Shown: positions 1 through 10,488 of the stretch, one piece after another | How positions within the stretch are numbered: position 1 is the stretch's first letter | Layout: every line of letters begins with the position of its first letter | Origin: Siphonodentalium dalli | Taxonomy: Eukaryota; Mollusca; Scaphopoda; Gadilida; Siphonodentaliidae | Assembly: GCA_032622095.1 (NCBI GenBank) | Contig: CP136062.1 | Span: 158,404,875 to 158,468,874 of the forward strand | DNA length: 64,000 nucleotides | Reading direction: 5' to 3' | Notes under the pieces: generated by a model | The model's input: the letters and a program-made list of their open reading frames with translations, nothing else | What the model was told of the DNA's origin: nothing | The model's database searches: none | Position numbers and translations under genes: made by a program

Positions 1-82
1 AACCCAGACCCACGCTATGGTGGCAGAACATGTCCAGGCAGTGCGTCAGGTTTCCAGGCGTGTAAATCGAAACCATGTGCAG
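1..82 (+). CDS. TSP1 exon, family X, 3' part only
   Basis: This is the last 82 bases of a thrombospondin type-1 exon cut by the window edge. Reading begins at residue 31 of the module (NPDPRYGGRTCPG...) and ends at KPCA, with a donor CAG|GTAACC after base 82. It is the same exon as the complete one at 37083-37253 and differs there by one base that changes Ala33 to Asp. Three of the six module cysteines (41, 51, 56) lie in this part. It shows that the gene continues upstream of the window. Confidence 0.85.
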
Positions 83-867
83 GTAACCTCATTACATACG
101 TTATACGACCCTATCCATATGAGTTCAACCTACCAGTATTCCCACAAGAGTTGTTGGTTACTTGTTCTACTAATTCCAATCATCGATTGAGGTATTTAAC
201 ATTGCATATTCACATTTTCGACTTGTGTATGATAGGAAATATACCCGCAATAAGTGAAAAATATATATCAAGAATTAGATCACACCATGAATCTGTACTT
301 GGCTAATACCAGTATAGATCATATTCCACCAGTACAAAACCTTGGAACTTTTTGACGTTTTGACAGGGAACCTTATAAAGTCTAAAACATAACATGGGGA
401 AATTATTTCTTAGTTATTATCTGTTACTTAATAATCTACTCCACTGAAGGTGAAGATCCCAACTCGAGATTGCATGCTTTTCTGTGACTTTTCTGAGCGA
501 CGCAAATAAAAATCGCTCACAAAGTGACTTAAATCGTAAAATCATGAAGTTGGCCCTTCATCTACAGTGAAGTACATTATTAAGGAACAAGTAATAACCA
601 AGAAATATATTTCTCGCGTTATTTTTTTTGACTTTGTAAGGTTTTTTGCTGGTGGAATATGATCTCTACAGACTGTGTGCGTTAGCCATAGTAGAGTTTC
701 GTGACATGATCAAGAATAGGTTCTGGTTTAATAGGCACCCATTACTCACGGTAGACCGCAGAACTGTATATAGTTCAAAATTGCACTTGAGAGTGGAATG
801 GCAGTGGCAATTGCTAGTTTGACGAAAAAGTGATACCCAACATTTATGTTTGCTTTCCCATCGATTT

Positions 868-1080
868 CCCCGCCCCTCTCCACGGAGATTTTAATGTCTG
901 GAGAGCGTCGGTTTCTTATTAAGATAATTATAGTGGCCTGCTTCTACGAAAAAGATATACATTTGCCCATATGATGTTTGTGGCAAATGTGTCACGCCTT
1001 GTATACAGTTATGTCAAGAATTTCCCCGCCCCTCTCCACGGAGGTTTTAATGCCTGGAGAGAGTCTTTCTTATTAAGAGA
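868..1080. repeat. Two direct copies of a 60-bp segment
   Basis: A segment beginning TTTCCCCGCCCCTCTCCACG and ending near TTCTTATTAAGA occurs at about 868 and again at about 1020, spaced by about 153 bp. The second copy carries GAGAGAG where the copy at about 38190-38240 has GAGAG, one of the few indels separating the two 37-kb copies. No function can be assigned. Confidence 0.7.
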
Positions 1081-1084
1081 GGTT

Positions 1085-2035
1085 TCTTATTAAGAAAATT
1101 ATATATATACCTTTATTTCCTCCGCAACGGAGAGTTTAACATTATACATCATACACGAGTTTAGAGTTTCAACATATTGGTGACAAAAATAAACATCAAT
1201 TTATCACATGGTTTTATACACAAAATATGCGCAATACAATTTCAATGAGATATGTGCATTGCAACTGTTGGCCTCGTGTATTTATGATTTCGCGGAACAC
1301 TTCAACTGGATAATTAAACGAGTATCTGTCTGATGGAGAAAGATGGAGTTGTCTGCGATATAGCTTTATTTGCGTTATAGAGTTATTGAGTTATTATCAC
1401 GTTTAGTTAGATGCCAATCCGACTAATTACAAATTATTCATGTATATCTTGTTTTCTGTCTTCGATCAGAGCGGTTCGTGAGCTGTTTATATGTGATCCA
1501 TTTAGTCCACAGATTCTAGGCTCATCATATCCGTATATATGTTCCACAGCTTGAATGCATTGCGAGCAAGAAACAAGGCGAATTGCTTAATATCATTTAC
1601 GAGGTCGCGAATGGATGGCGGGATACATGCAAGAAATATCATCAACTGATCTATGGGGTTCAAGTTGTCAATATATAAGAAGAAACATGGTATACCGAAA
1701 TCCTCTATGACGTTGAACCATATTTCGATTCTTGTTTCGGCTAAGGCGGGACATAAGAGAATTGCATGCTCGATTTCGTTTTCAAAAAGTTTATGACATA
1801 TCTGACACTTCCCGTGTACTGGGGACAAGGCCCGGGCCAGGATTTTGGCTATTTCTAGAAATTCAAGCTTATGTTGAGGATAGCTTCTACATGCTAGCCA
1901 AAGAGGTGAAATTGACAGTGAACTGTGATTATTTGCGAATGGTACTAGGTAATGTTCATTTCGTAATCTTGTCGAAAAGTGTTGTTTTGTTTTTTGATAA
2001 ATTTGCACGGGTGGCCGCCGGCCGCGCATATTTAG
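1085..2035 (-). mobile_element. 5'-truncated LINE (non-LTR retrotransposon) 3' end
   Basis: The minus strand holds an open frame at 2029-1502 (175 residues) with a zinc-knuckle signature CxxC-x9-H-x4-C (CQICHKLFENEIEHAILLC, residues about 75-93). That signature is typical of the region downstream of the reverse transcriptase in Jockey/I/CR1-type LINEs. No RT catalytic motif is present, so the copy is truncated at its 5' side. Downstream on the same strand, about 370 bp of apparent 3' UTR ends near 1115-1085 in GGAGGAAATAAAGG followed by TA repeats, a plausible 3' tail. The nearly unbroken frame suggests a young insertion. An identical fragment lies at 38671-39198. Confidence 0.7.
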
Positions 2036-2246
2036 CGATTTTTCTGCCTACTGGTGTGGGATACTGGTGTGTCCCACACCATTTTCAGTGCTATTCTCTG
2101 TATTTATAATTTTAAAACACCTGGGTGGTTGGGGTGATAGGCTACGGGGTAGGCCGAGAAGAGAGCGAACGAGTGGGGCTATGCTTACATAACATTGTAC
2201 ACATGACCCGATTTAAACACTCATCGTTCGTTTTGACGTCGTAAAC

Positions 2247-2448
2247 TAATGCCCTAAATAATCGACTCCTTAACCAGAAATATGGGTAACTTTTCAGGAT
2301 TTAGTCGGAAATGTGGCTTGTTGCCATTCATCGGAAAGATCTCACTGAGAGCTTTCCGATGAATGGCAAAAAGCCATATTTCCAACCAAATCCTGAAAAA
2401 ATTACCATAATTCTGTTATGGTTATGCAGTGGATTATTTAGGGCATTA
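2247..2448. mobile_element. Foldback MITE with 17-bp perfect terminal inverted repeats
   Basis: Both ends are perfect 17-bp inverted repeats (TAATGCCCTAAATAATC and its complement). The interior is a second near-palindrome: an arm running from TCAGGATTTAGTCGG to CATTCATCGGAAAG pairs with CTTTCCGATGAATG ... AATCCTGA across a loop of about 12 bases. The whole 202-bp element folds into one long hairpin and has no coding capacity. If the terminal TA is the target duplication it would be a Tc1/mariner-type MITE; that assignment is inference. Confidence 0.75.
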
Positions 2449-3655
2449 CTGTAGTTGTATGACCAGTTAACATTCATCAATGGTGTTCTTTATATAATTA
2501 TATGGTTAATTAACCTTCAGCGAACACACTAAACACAATGCAAGGAATGACATAGGACACGACATAGTATTGTGGGAACAAAAGTTCAAAAATTATTCCA
2601 TGTATACGTGTAAGTTGAAGCAAGGCATGTATATTTTCAACATAAGGATGGGTTGTGCAAAATACATGGACTTTATTCTACTTTTTATAGTCACGTGGCC
2701 GCGTGACCTCCATATCCATGATGGCTGCCTTCATAAGCAAACATCCAGGATATTTACGAGAATTTTTCTGCGTTTTGTCCGAATTTACCACAAACAGCCG
2801 TGGTATGTCCCTAGATCACTTGATCGACATTCCTTTACAGTTTACTGGTTCATGAGACGCAGCACGTGTGCTCAAGACGGTCAGAGTCAATATTATTTGT
2901 TGTTTTGCGATTCTCGTTTTAAGGCCTCTCATCCGATGTGTTGTGTTGTTATTATAAAGCCATTTTACGTAGGACCTAGGCTACCACTGTTCTCGTATAT
3001 AATTCACAGATGAAGACTTTGGTGTATTAATAAGTTTATTCTATCACGATGTATTAATAATTTATCGTATATTATTTCTGTTTTGCGCGCAGTTATCTAT
3101 ATATAAACACTTGCTTGTGTTTCTCTTTTTTTATCGTTACCGGAATAGTCCAAGTTATATTATATATTTTATATTTATATAAAGTTTGCATATATATGCG
3201 AAGACTTGCACAGTTATTAGATAGTTATCATCTCGTAAACATTCCAATTTCCAGATGCCCTTAGTCGTGTGACAATAAAAAGCGTTTCGTTTTAATTTAT
3301 CGTAACTCGGTGAAACACAAATAATTCGGTTTATTGCTGTCGGATTTAATAAATTATAATTAAGCCATTCATTAGCAATATCGTATAATAAGATCATTTT
3401 CATATCCATGTATATATTACACATTACACCATGTACAAGCCTTAATTTCAATTGTTGACATGCTACCATAAAGTTTTTCTATGAACACGCACGCTCTCTC
3501 GATTCTGTGCTTTTAACATCGCCACTCACCACCACCATTAAATAATAGTGATGACGTCATATAGGTGGACACAATTAACTCCGACTCCGATTCCGTGTTT
3601 TAAATTAGTCTACTCATTTGGCGTCATATTGGCTTAATTATTACGCGATTGTTTT

Positions 3656-3775
3656 GTGACTTGGATCGTTGTGATCATAATAAGGGTGGCTTTCCTGGAT
3701 CATTGTGATCATAATAGGGGTGGCTTTCCGATTGTTATGGGACTTGGGTCGTTGTGATCATAATAGGGGTGGCTT
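3656..3775. repeat. Three tandem copies of a GATCATAATA-containing repeat
   Basis: The string GTTGTGATCATAATAGGGG followed by TGGCTTTC occurs three times with small changes (near 3665, 3700 and 3750). Spacing is irregular, about 35 and 50 bp. Immediately downstream, 3780-3905 ends in an ATAA-rich tract (AATACATAAATAATAATAAA) preceded by CTGTAACGGAGGTC, which looks like a retrotransposon 3' tail on the + strand. Confidence 0.6.
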
Positions 3776-6700
3776 TCATTTTTTCAGCTTCTTTGTAAAT
3801 ACTAAAATTTAGAAATACTATGTCCTGACAATATTGTTGACAGGGCATATTACTTTTGTAAGCTCTTCTGTAACGGAGGTCAATACATAAATAATAATAA
3901 ATACCATGTGTATGTCATAGCAGTATCTCATATAAGCTAGTCTCACATGTGGAACCTCGCATAGATAAGAGAATACACTTGCTCACAATGTTGTTTGGTC
4001 AAAGTATGTGTAAATGCGAGAGTCGCGGTTGAGTTAGATGTTTATCCGGGGTCATGCCGTCATGGATGATTTCCATTTCAACAATTAACTCCGACAATAT
4101 TATTGTGTAATCACTGATAGACCAGCCCGCTTTTCACCTGTGTACATATGGGTTATTGTTCCAGTTTGATTGTTTCTAATCAGCTGTCCGTCGGTGGTCA
4201 CACACCTTGAGTATTACCAATTCGACGTTACAATAAACAACTCGAAATATTGCAAATAAGCCAATCCATAGTCGGACTAGAAACCCCATTCGTACGCAGC
4301 GACAATGTTCGGAAATTCATACTCAATGACAATATATCACAAACACAAACAATGCTTTGATGTACTATAAGCTTACATATTCTATTACGTGTTCAAATAT
4401 ATAAAAATAAAAGTGACCTCCTGTCTCGACTGGTTAGGCTAGAATGAACTCTCACCAAACTATAATCCTCTGACAACAACTATCTAATAACAACTTCTCA
4501 TTGGTCGACATGACAATGATCTCTCCACCCCCAATTTACGTTAACTCACGTACTGTGAATACAATTTGTTCGTGCTAATCCAAGTAAATGCTCGAAAAAT
4601 ATCATTATAAGCTATTATTATAAATACTAACTGATGATGGTACGTGTACTCTCTTGTGCATGGTATAATTGTTGCGCATTCGAGGGAATTAAATGTGCGT
4701 GTTCATGTACATGTATGTTCATATATGTATGGATGAAATAGGATGGCACGTTTCAACGGATTCAAACTTAATGGACAATCAGTTCAATAATCTAAATCTG
4801 AGTGCGTCGTGGAGACGTGGACATACATGTATATACACAGGGACGGGTCTAGGGCCTGATTTGGAGGTGTGGGACAGTTCATCTTGGGAATTTCCAACTG
4901 CACCAAACCTTGAATTTCACCAAACTCACAAGTTCGCGTAAATCCATGTACGCACCACGTTGGGCTTTAATCTATCTTTCCACTCACTGTAATCCTCTAG
5001 GCGGCACCGTATTGAGCGATTTCCTTTAGATCTGAACCTGTGTTTAAACCTGGAAATTGCCCAATCCTAACATGTTTAGTGGTCTGACGTCAAGCAACTT
5101 GAACCCCGGTTTGATTCAGTTAAATTAGATAGCTGTTTAACTGACAAAGGGGATGGGACAAAGACATAATATTATCGACCGACCCTTGTTATGGCCATGT
5201 GTGAGAATGTGTTTTAATCTGAACCCTAAAACTTGCAAAACCGTAGCATCCTGACTTGCCTTAAGATTTCCAATTGTTGGACATTTTCCAATCTTGACAC
5301 ACCTCTCATGTTGGATAATTTCCAACTGATGGCCGTTTCAGTCTAACAATTTGGCCAAAACCATAAGCAAATGTAGCCTAACAAAATCACCACTAATAAA
5401 TTGTTGGAAAATCAAACTACGAGAACAATATCAACATATTGTTGATGTCAAATTTCCAACTAATGTCGTGTCAGGTATGAAATTTCCAGATTTTGAATAG
5501 TTTGATTAAATTTGGGATGAGCCACCCCCATCGCCACGGCCCTCTATACATGGACACGGTCAACGCCTAAGTAAAATGAAACGTGCAAACGGAAAATATG
5601 ATTCGCTATGTTGAAACCTATATATATAATATATAATATATAATCCAATCCGAATGATTAGACACCAATTTGTAGAGATGTGTGCGACGAAAAGATCTCA
5701 AAACTGACAATGACCATGATTTGGTGCGACACTCACTTCACAGATTGTCTATGAACTCAAACAAACCTTTAACAATGTTGTTTTAATATCTTTAAAATTA
5801 CCAATAGCAATACCTGATAGTTTGAGTAGGTTATTAATAAGTTCGGCATTTCCATTTCTAAAATTGTTCACTTCACTATACTGCCCAACCATACCTCTAG
5901 CAGGAAAAGGCTAGATGTTGACAGGTGTACAGCAATATCATATTTCAGTTCAGTGAGAACTAAAAGGAAAAACAATTAACAAGTAAAGGAGACACATGAA
6001 TATATGCGTACCTTCGCCGGCGATGTGTAAACACTCTGCATTAAACTTCGCCGGTTAACGGGATCGTCGCTTAGATCACTCACCGGCTATGTGTAAATGG
6101 CACATACATTTCAGGAAGCTCCAGTCATGGAAGGGTTAATGGAACATTCGTCTTATTAAAATATATGTGGACACTAGGTGATCGGCAAACCTGCCTATGT
6201 CACAAGTGTATTACCCCCACTATCATATCCTTCATCCCATATTACAGACATAGTATGGCCATTCAAATAAGTCGTAGAAGTATCTACTGAAGTGTAAATT
6301 GGCAACTTTCGTCGTCTCGGCATTTCGTCATCTTGTCAGCATATCAAAGTACATGGGTATCAAATGCATCTTTACTAAACCGCACGACACGAGAGGTAAC
6401 AATTAAGCAGTGTGCAGTGCTACTAACATTTGCCTTCAAGTACATGTATGATTGATTCTTGTGAGATAATTCCATGCTATTTACATGCACATTTTGGTGG
6501 CATCGCAAAAGGTGGAAATACCAGTTTATTCTCTAGTTTCTAGTTTCTTTTCTAGTTATATTTGGTGCAGATTCATTTTATAAACATTTTCGCATTTGTC
6601 TTCTGTCACATTGTAGCTTTCTGTATCGAAACACCTGCGAGAGAATGCCAGACATATTTGCGAGTATGCTCACACGGCCTTAACCCTTTCAGTGCCAAGT

Positions 6701-7258
6701 CCGATTTTTGTATCAACCCATATTTCCTTGATCATTTTTCAAATTTATTGATTATAATTATGTGGTACATTGATGGAAAGAGCTCTCGAAGAGAAATAAA
6801 CAAGCATCTTATGTCGCATTGTTTATATATTCAAGTATCTTAGGTTTTACATTAATTTATTTTAAACCTGCCATGTGTGGGGTGCTCTTAACCAAAGGAG
6901 GGGTTTCCATTTCTAAACTGATAGCCGCTATGAATGCCGTTCAGTGATACGAAGTCTTCTAATTCCCCAGCATTTAAGATTTCAGTGATGGTGCCGCGAA
7001 GGAGTCCAATCATATTATGTATCACAAACAATTCGAAAAAGGTGAATAATTTCAATTAACAGCTTCGCACTGCAGCTGCAAAGGTCCACATATTGTTAAT
7101 ATTTGCCAGGTTTGAAAACAGTTGAACTGGGTATGAAGGAGTGCAAGCTCGTACAGAACTACATATGCTGCGAACAATATATGTCTCAAAAAGCGAAATA
7201 ACTACACAATGAACTCCGACCGAGCCCATGGTCACAGGTTCAAATGTTCATGTGTTAA

Positions 7259-7526
7259 AGGTGCTCAATCCGATCAGACGCTCCTAAATTACTATTTATT
7301 TGGCTTCGGTGGTAAAACATATTTGATTCGAGTCGTGGAACCCACCCACCAAAGCTCAGGGTGATCAGATATCGATTTTTGAAGTTTGTTAATTTCTCGA
7401 GATGTAGCCCAGAAACACGTGGTCAAACGGACAAATTGCGGATGAAGATGGATAACGAATCAATTTTTTTTACCCCCGAAGCCAAAGAAATTGTAATTTA
7501 GGAGCGTCTGATCGGATTGAGTACCG
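7259..7526. mobile_element. 268-bp MITE flanked by TTAA
   Basis: The element is bounded by TTAA at 7255-7258 and 7527-7530. Its ends are inverted repeats of about 34 bp and more: left AGGTGCTCAATCCGATCAGA, right (complement) CGGTACTCAATCCGATCAGA, continuing into CGCTCCTAAATTAC on both sides and then a diverging GGCTTCGG-GGTAAAA block. TTAA duplications are typical of piggyBac-type transposons, so a non-autonomous piggyBac-like element is the best guess. A related right end (ATTGAGTACCC then TTAA, 8115-8131) and a related interior (7748-7920) follow, so a second, damaged copy lies beside it. Confidence 0.65.
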
Positions 7527-8209
7527 TTAATAGAAACAAACTGTGATAAGAATAAAAATAAAATGGCCAAAAAATATAGAGAAAAAAAGCTCGGTCACGA
7601 TTCCGTACACTCCAATGGCTAAGAGTCGTTGTGTTATTATAATTAACATACACTTCACAATCATACCGGTAAATATAGTCCGCGGAGCATGTTACTAACT
7701 GTATTCTGTTGCCTGAAAACTTAAAGATGCATAATCCTAATAATTTGATTCGAGTCGAGGAACCCACGCATCAAATCTCCGAGTGATCAGATATCTATTT
7801 TGGAAATCTATTATTTTTCACCGCCGATAATTTTTATAGTGGCCCAGTAAACAGTCGACGAGAAGACTGTCTCTGACCAAATTGCGGATGAAGATGGATA
7901 ACTCTAAAAGCAAGTGGCTTTTTTGTCAGATATTTGACAAAGCTTCAAAATTTCGTTGAAAAATTGTTGATAAATAATAGTTTTTGATAATTTTATACTA
8001 GTTATAGTTGACTGTGGTAGCATTGTTTTTGGGCAATTACTCGATTCTGATAATTGAAGCGGCATTTAAAAAAATGTTGTTGTTGGAATCTGATTATATG
8101 GGGACCATTGAATCGGATTGAGTACCCTTAAAGTGCCTTTTCATTTAAAAATGAAATAAGATGAAAGATTAGTCGGGCACATTTTAACTTATATCGTGAA
8201 CAATTATAG

Positions 8210-8380
8210 GCAATGGTAACTGGAGTAATTGGTCACGATGGAGTGTATGCGGCGCGAAATGTGGACGTGGCAGAAGGACACGGGCAAGGACTTGTACTAA
8301 CCCCGCCCCAGTCCACGGTGGCAAAAAGTGTGAGGGCAGGGCCAAATCATCTGGGCCTTGTAATTCAAAACCATGTCCAG
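8210..8380 (+). CDS. TSP1 exon, family Y
   Basis: Complete 171-bp exon between acceptor TTATAG and donor CAG|GTAATA, phase 1 at both ends. The module reads GNGNWSNWSRWSVC...CTNPAP...GGKKCEG...CNSKPCP, with Trp at 5, 8 and 11 and Cys at 14, 18, 29, 41, 51 and 56, the six-cysteine group-1 TSR pattern. WxxW is a known C-mannosylation signal. The O-fucosylation site (C-x-x-S/T-C-G) is absent because position 17 is Lys. It differs from the Z modules at many residues (Glu42, Val35-His36) but shares the CNSKPCP end. The polypyrimidine tract is weak. No transcript evidence is available here. Confidence 0.88.
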
Positions 8381-8580
8381 GTAATATATGAATGGTTATT
8401 CTATAATTAATCATTTTAAGATGTATTTATGTTGTCTGCTAATTTTCATGAACCCAATTTTACACTTATCTAGTTTTGCTACATGTTAGACTCCATATTG
8501 TGTTTTATAGTTCCAGCCACTTCCTTTATTACAGCGGAGTTTGTCATTGACTGAAGCAGTGCGTGCATAAAGATACCCAT

Positions 8581-8770
8581 GATCTCCCACTGATGTGCAT
8601 AAAGTCACACGGGATCTCCCAGATGTGCGTAAAGTCACACGGGATCTCCCAAATGTGCACAAAGTCAAACAGGATTTCCCAAATGTCAATAACGTCACCG
8701 GCGTCTCCCAAATGTGCATGAAGTCACACATGATCTCCCGTGTGTGCACAACGTCAAACATGATCTAAAT
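8581..8770. repeat. 30-bp minisatellite, about six to seven copies
   Basis: The unit is GATCTCCCAAATGTGCATAA followed by AGTCACACGG. Copies start near 8581, 8613, 8643, 8673, 8702 and 8732, with a partial copy before and after. Copies differ from each other by several bases, so the array is not freshly expanded. It lies about 200 bp downstream of exon Y. An open frame on the minus strand through it reflects the 30-bp periodicity and is not taken as a gene. Confidence 0.85.
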
Positions 8771-9462
8771 GTACACTTAATGAATTTATATCCCATGTTA
8801 GTAACATTCCCAACAAGCAGCAGTACAAAGCAGCAACACATTTGTTTATGAAACTTATTCGAAGAAACATGGCATTATTAAAAAAACACACTATTTTCTT
8901 TTAGTCACAATTCTATTGGAAAATATTTTAAAACGATAGCTTTTCGAACAAAAATGTAACCTTGACCAGGGTCACGTTGTCTTTTCGAAAATGGCCAAAA
9001 ACAATTTAATTTGGCCAAATTTTTGGCCTGTGTTTTTAAACCCAAATTCGGAAATTGATTTAAAAAAACACAAATTGATTTTGTAACGGGGGCGACATGA
9101 GAATCAAATTTATAGTATGATCATCTTCTAATTGATTGGGCGATACAGCTTAATGTGTAACACGTGGGCCACCAATTGCAATCACACATGTAATGTTTTA
9201 TGGTTTATAACGTACATACCAAAGTAAAGTTAAATAGCCAAAATAGATAATTTTGAACGTTAACAAGAGTTCCCATATTTTGAAACTGTTGAAATGACAC
9301 CGGAAGCGTCATCAGTTGCTAGCGCGTGATTCATGACTTCCTAAACGGTTGCCATGTTGATCCTTTTCGGCACTTAACTAGCAAGAAGGTATATGTACTA
9401 ATCAAGCTATGCCCCGGTCGTAGCCGTCGCATCCGGCTAAAATTACCGACAAGATCATGCTT

Positions 9463-10480
9463 ACGGGGAAGTTAACATTTTTGGGCCCAACCCATTCCCG
9501 TGTAGTTTCAGCAATTATTATAAGTTATTTTAGAAAACACCTTTATAGGTAATAAATCAGTAAGATATCATAGAAACATCATATCTATAATCAGTATAAC
9601 ATTTGTGACTCAATCACAGAAACATATCTATATTTAGTATAACTTTTGTGACTCAAAGTCAATGTCCGTCATGAAGTAATATTTATAGATGTTGTACATA
9701 ACATTTATTTGCAAGTCTTTACATTTTCCTGATGAATCTACAACACATCCGGCTTTCCAGAGTGGAAATTCCAATGATCATATTGCTAGAACGTTTGTAA
9801 ACAAACAGGTTGACGTGTCTTACAGCACGCAGATTGACATTTGTGTGATGAAATCCTATCCAAAAGAAGATAAAGTTGCTACATCCTTTAATGCGAAAGA
9901 GTCTAAACACATTGCCATCCTCATCAAAGGCGGTTATATGGTCTTTCATTTTTTGTGATGCCTTGTTTAAGGTTTAATTTGGAGAGGTCTTCCAGCGAGT
10001 AGTGATATGCGTCCACATTTACGTATATCAGTAAAGTATCCAACAACTTCCCGTGTCCAGGCGTTCATCTGCCAAATGAAAAAGGAAATTGTGTTGGCAT
10101 CTCATAAGTAAGAGGATAATTAGCAACAGGTGACCGATACAATTATGTTGGTCATCAGTAAATAAAAAGATATATCTAAAGATACCCGCTGGGTCGATTA
10201 GACGAGTAGTTGCAAGGTTCCATACCGCAAAATTTATAAGGATATCTAACTTGCCTGTAAAACAAGATATATATTTAAATGTGTACTTTGTGTTAAGTTG
10301 GGCGAGTAGTTACAAGGTTTAAATCATAGGATTTTTAATTTAAAAATAGATTATATAGTTAAAGTTTCGTTATTTCCATGTGGACGAGTAGTTACAAGGT
10401 TTTATCCCATAGATTATTTAATAAACATGTTCTGTGTTCTCACGGGAAGTTATCATTTTTGGGCCCAATTCATTCCCGTG
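9463..10480. repeat. Segment bounded by two 40-bp palindromic repeats
   Basis: A palindromic motif ACGGGAA ... TTTTTGGGCCCAA ... TTCCCGTGTAG occurs in the same orientation at 9463-9506 and 10441-10484. The second copy has a perfect 8-bp stem (CACGGGAA/TTCCCGTG). Between them are two copies of a 57-bp segment (about 9566-9660), a stretch with a paralogue at 13560-13830, and three copies of GACGAGTAGTTACAAGGTT-like sequence near 10202, 10300 and 10383. It could be a small mobile element with structured ends; no transposase is present. Confidence 0.5.
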
Positions 10481-10488
10481 TAGTTTTT

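Larger units (their letters stand above)
83..8209 (+). other. Intron between exon X and exon Y (8.1 kb)
   Basis: Donor GTAACC at 83 and acceptor TTATAG at 8204-8209 bound this stretch. It contains a local 150-bp direct duplication (868-1080), a minus-strand LINE fragment (about 1085-2035), a foldback MITE (2247-2448), three copies of a short GATC-containing repeat (3656-3775) and a TTAA-flanked MITE (7259-7526) with a relative ending at 8127. Open frames of 60-150 codons inside it (for example 2570-3013 and 3155-3469 on the minus strand) match no family I recognise. I see no other TSP1 exon in it. Confidence 0.7.

Noticed and set aside
2570-3013. 147-codon + frame, preceded by a CACGTG box and followed by CATGATGGCTGCC, loosely like a YY1 promoter motif
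   Set aside because: No recognisable domain, no splice or translation context, and the two 37-kb copies differ by amino-acid-changing bases. The motif match is weak and single.
3155-3469. 104-codon minus-strand frame
   Set aside because: AT-rich, no family signature, no supporting context. Identity between the two copies reflects recent duplication.
6680-6700. TTAACCCTTTCAGTGCC as a piggyBac-type end
   Set aside because: No matching inverted end with TTAA was found nearby.
8486-8761. 91-codon minus-strand frame with 10-residue repeats
   Set aside because: The periodicity comes from the 30-bp minisatellite, whose length is a multiple of three.
8581-8770. Possible CRISPR-like array
   Set aside because: The repeats are contiguous 30-bp units without distinct spacers, in eukaryotic DNA.
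9689-9958. 89-codon frame with a conserved-looking paralogue at 13600-13790
   Set aside because: The paralogue has a TGA in the same frame and differences fall at all codon positions. The opposite-strand frame is no better.
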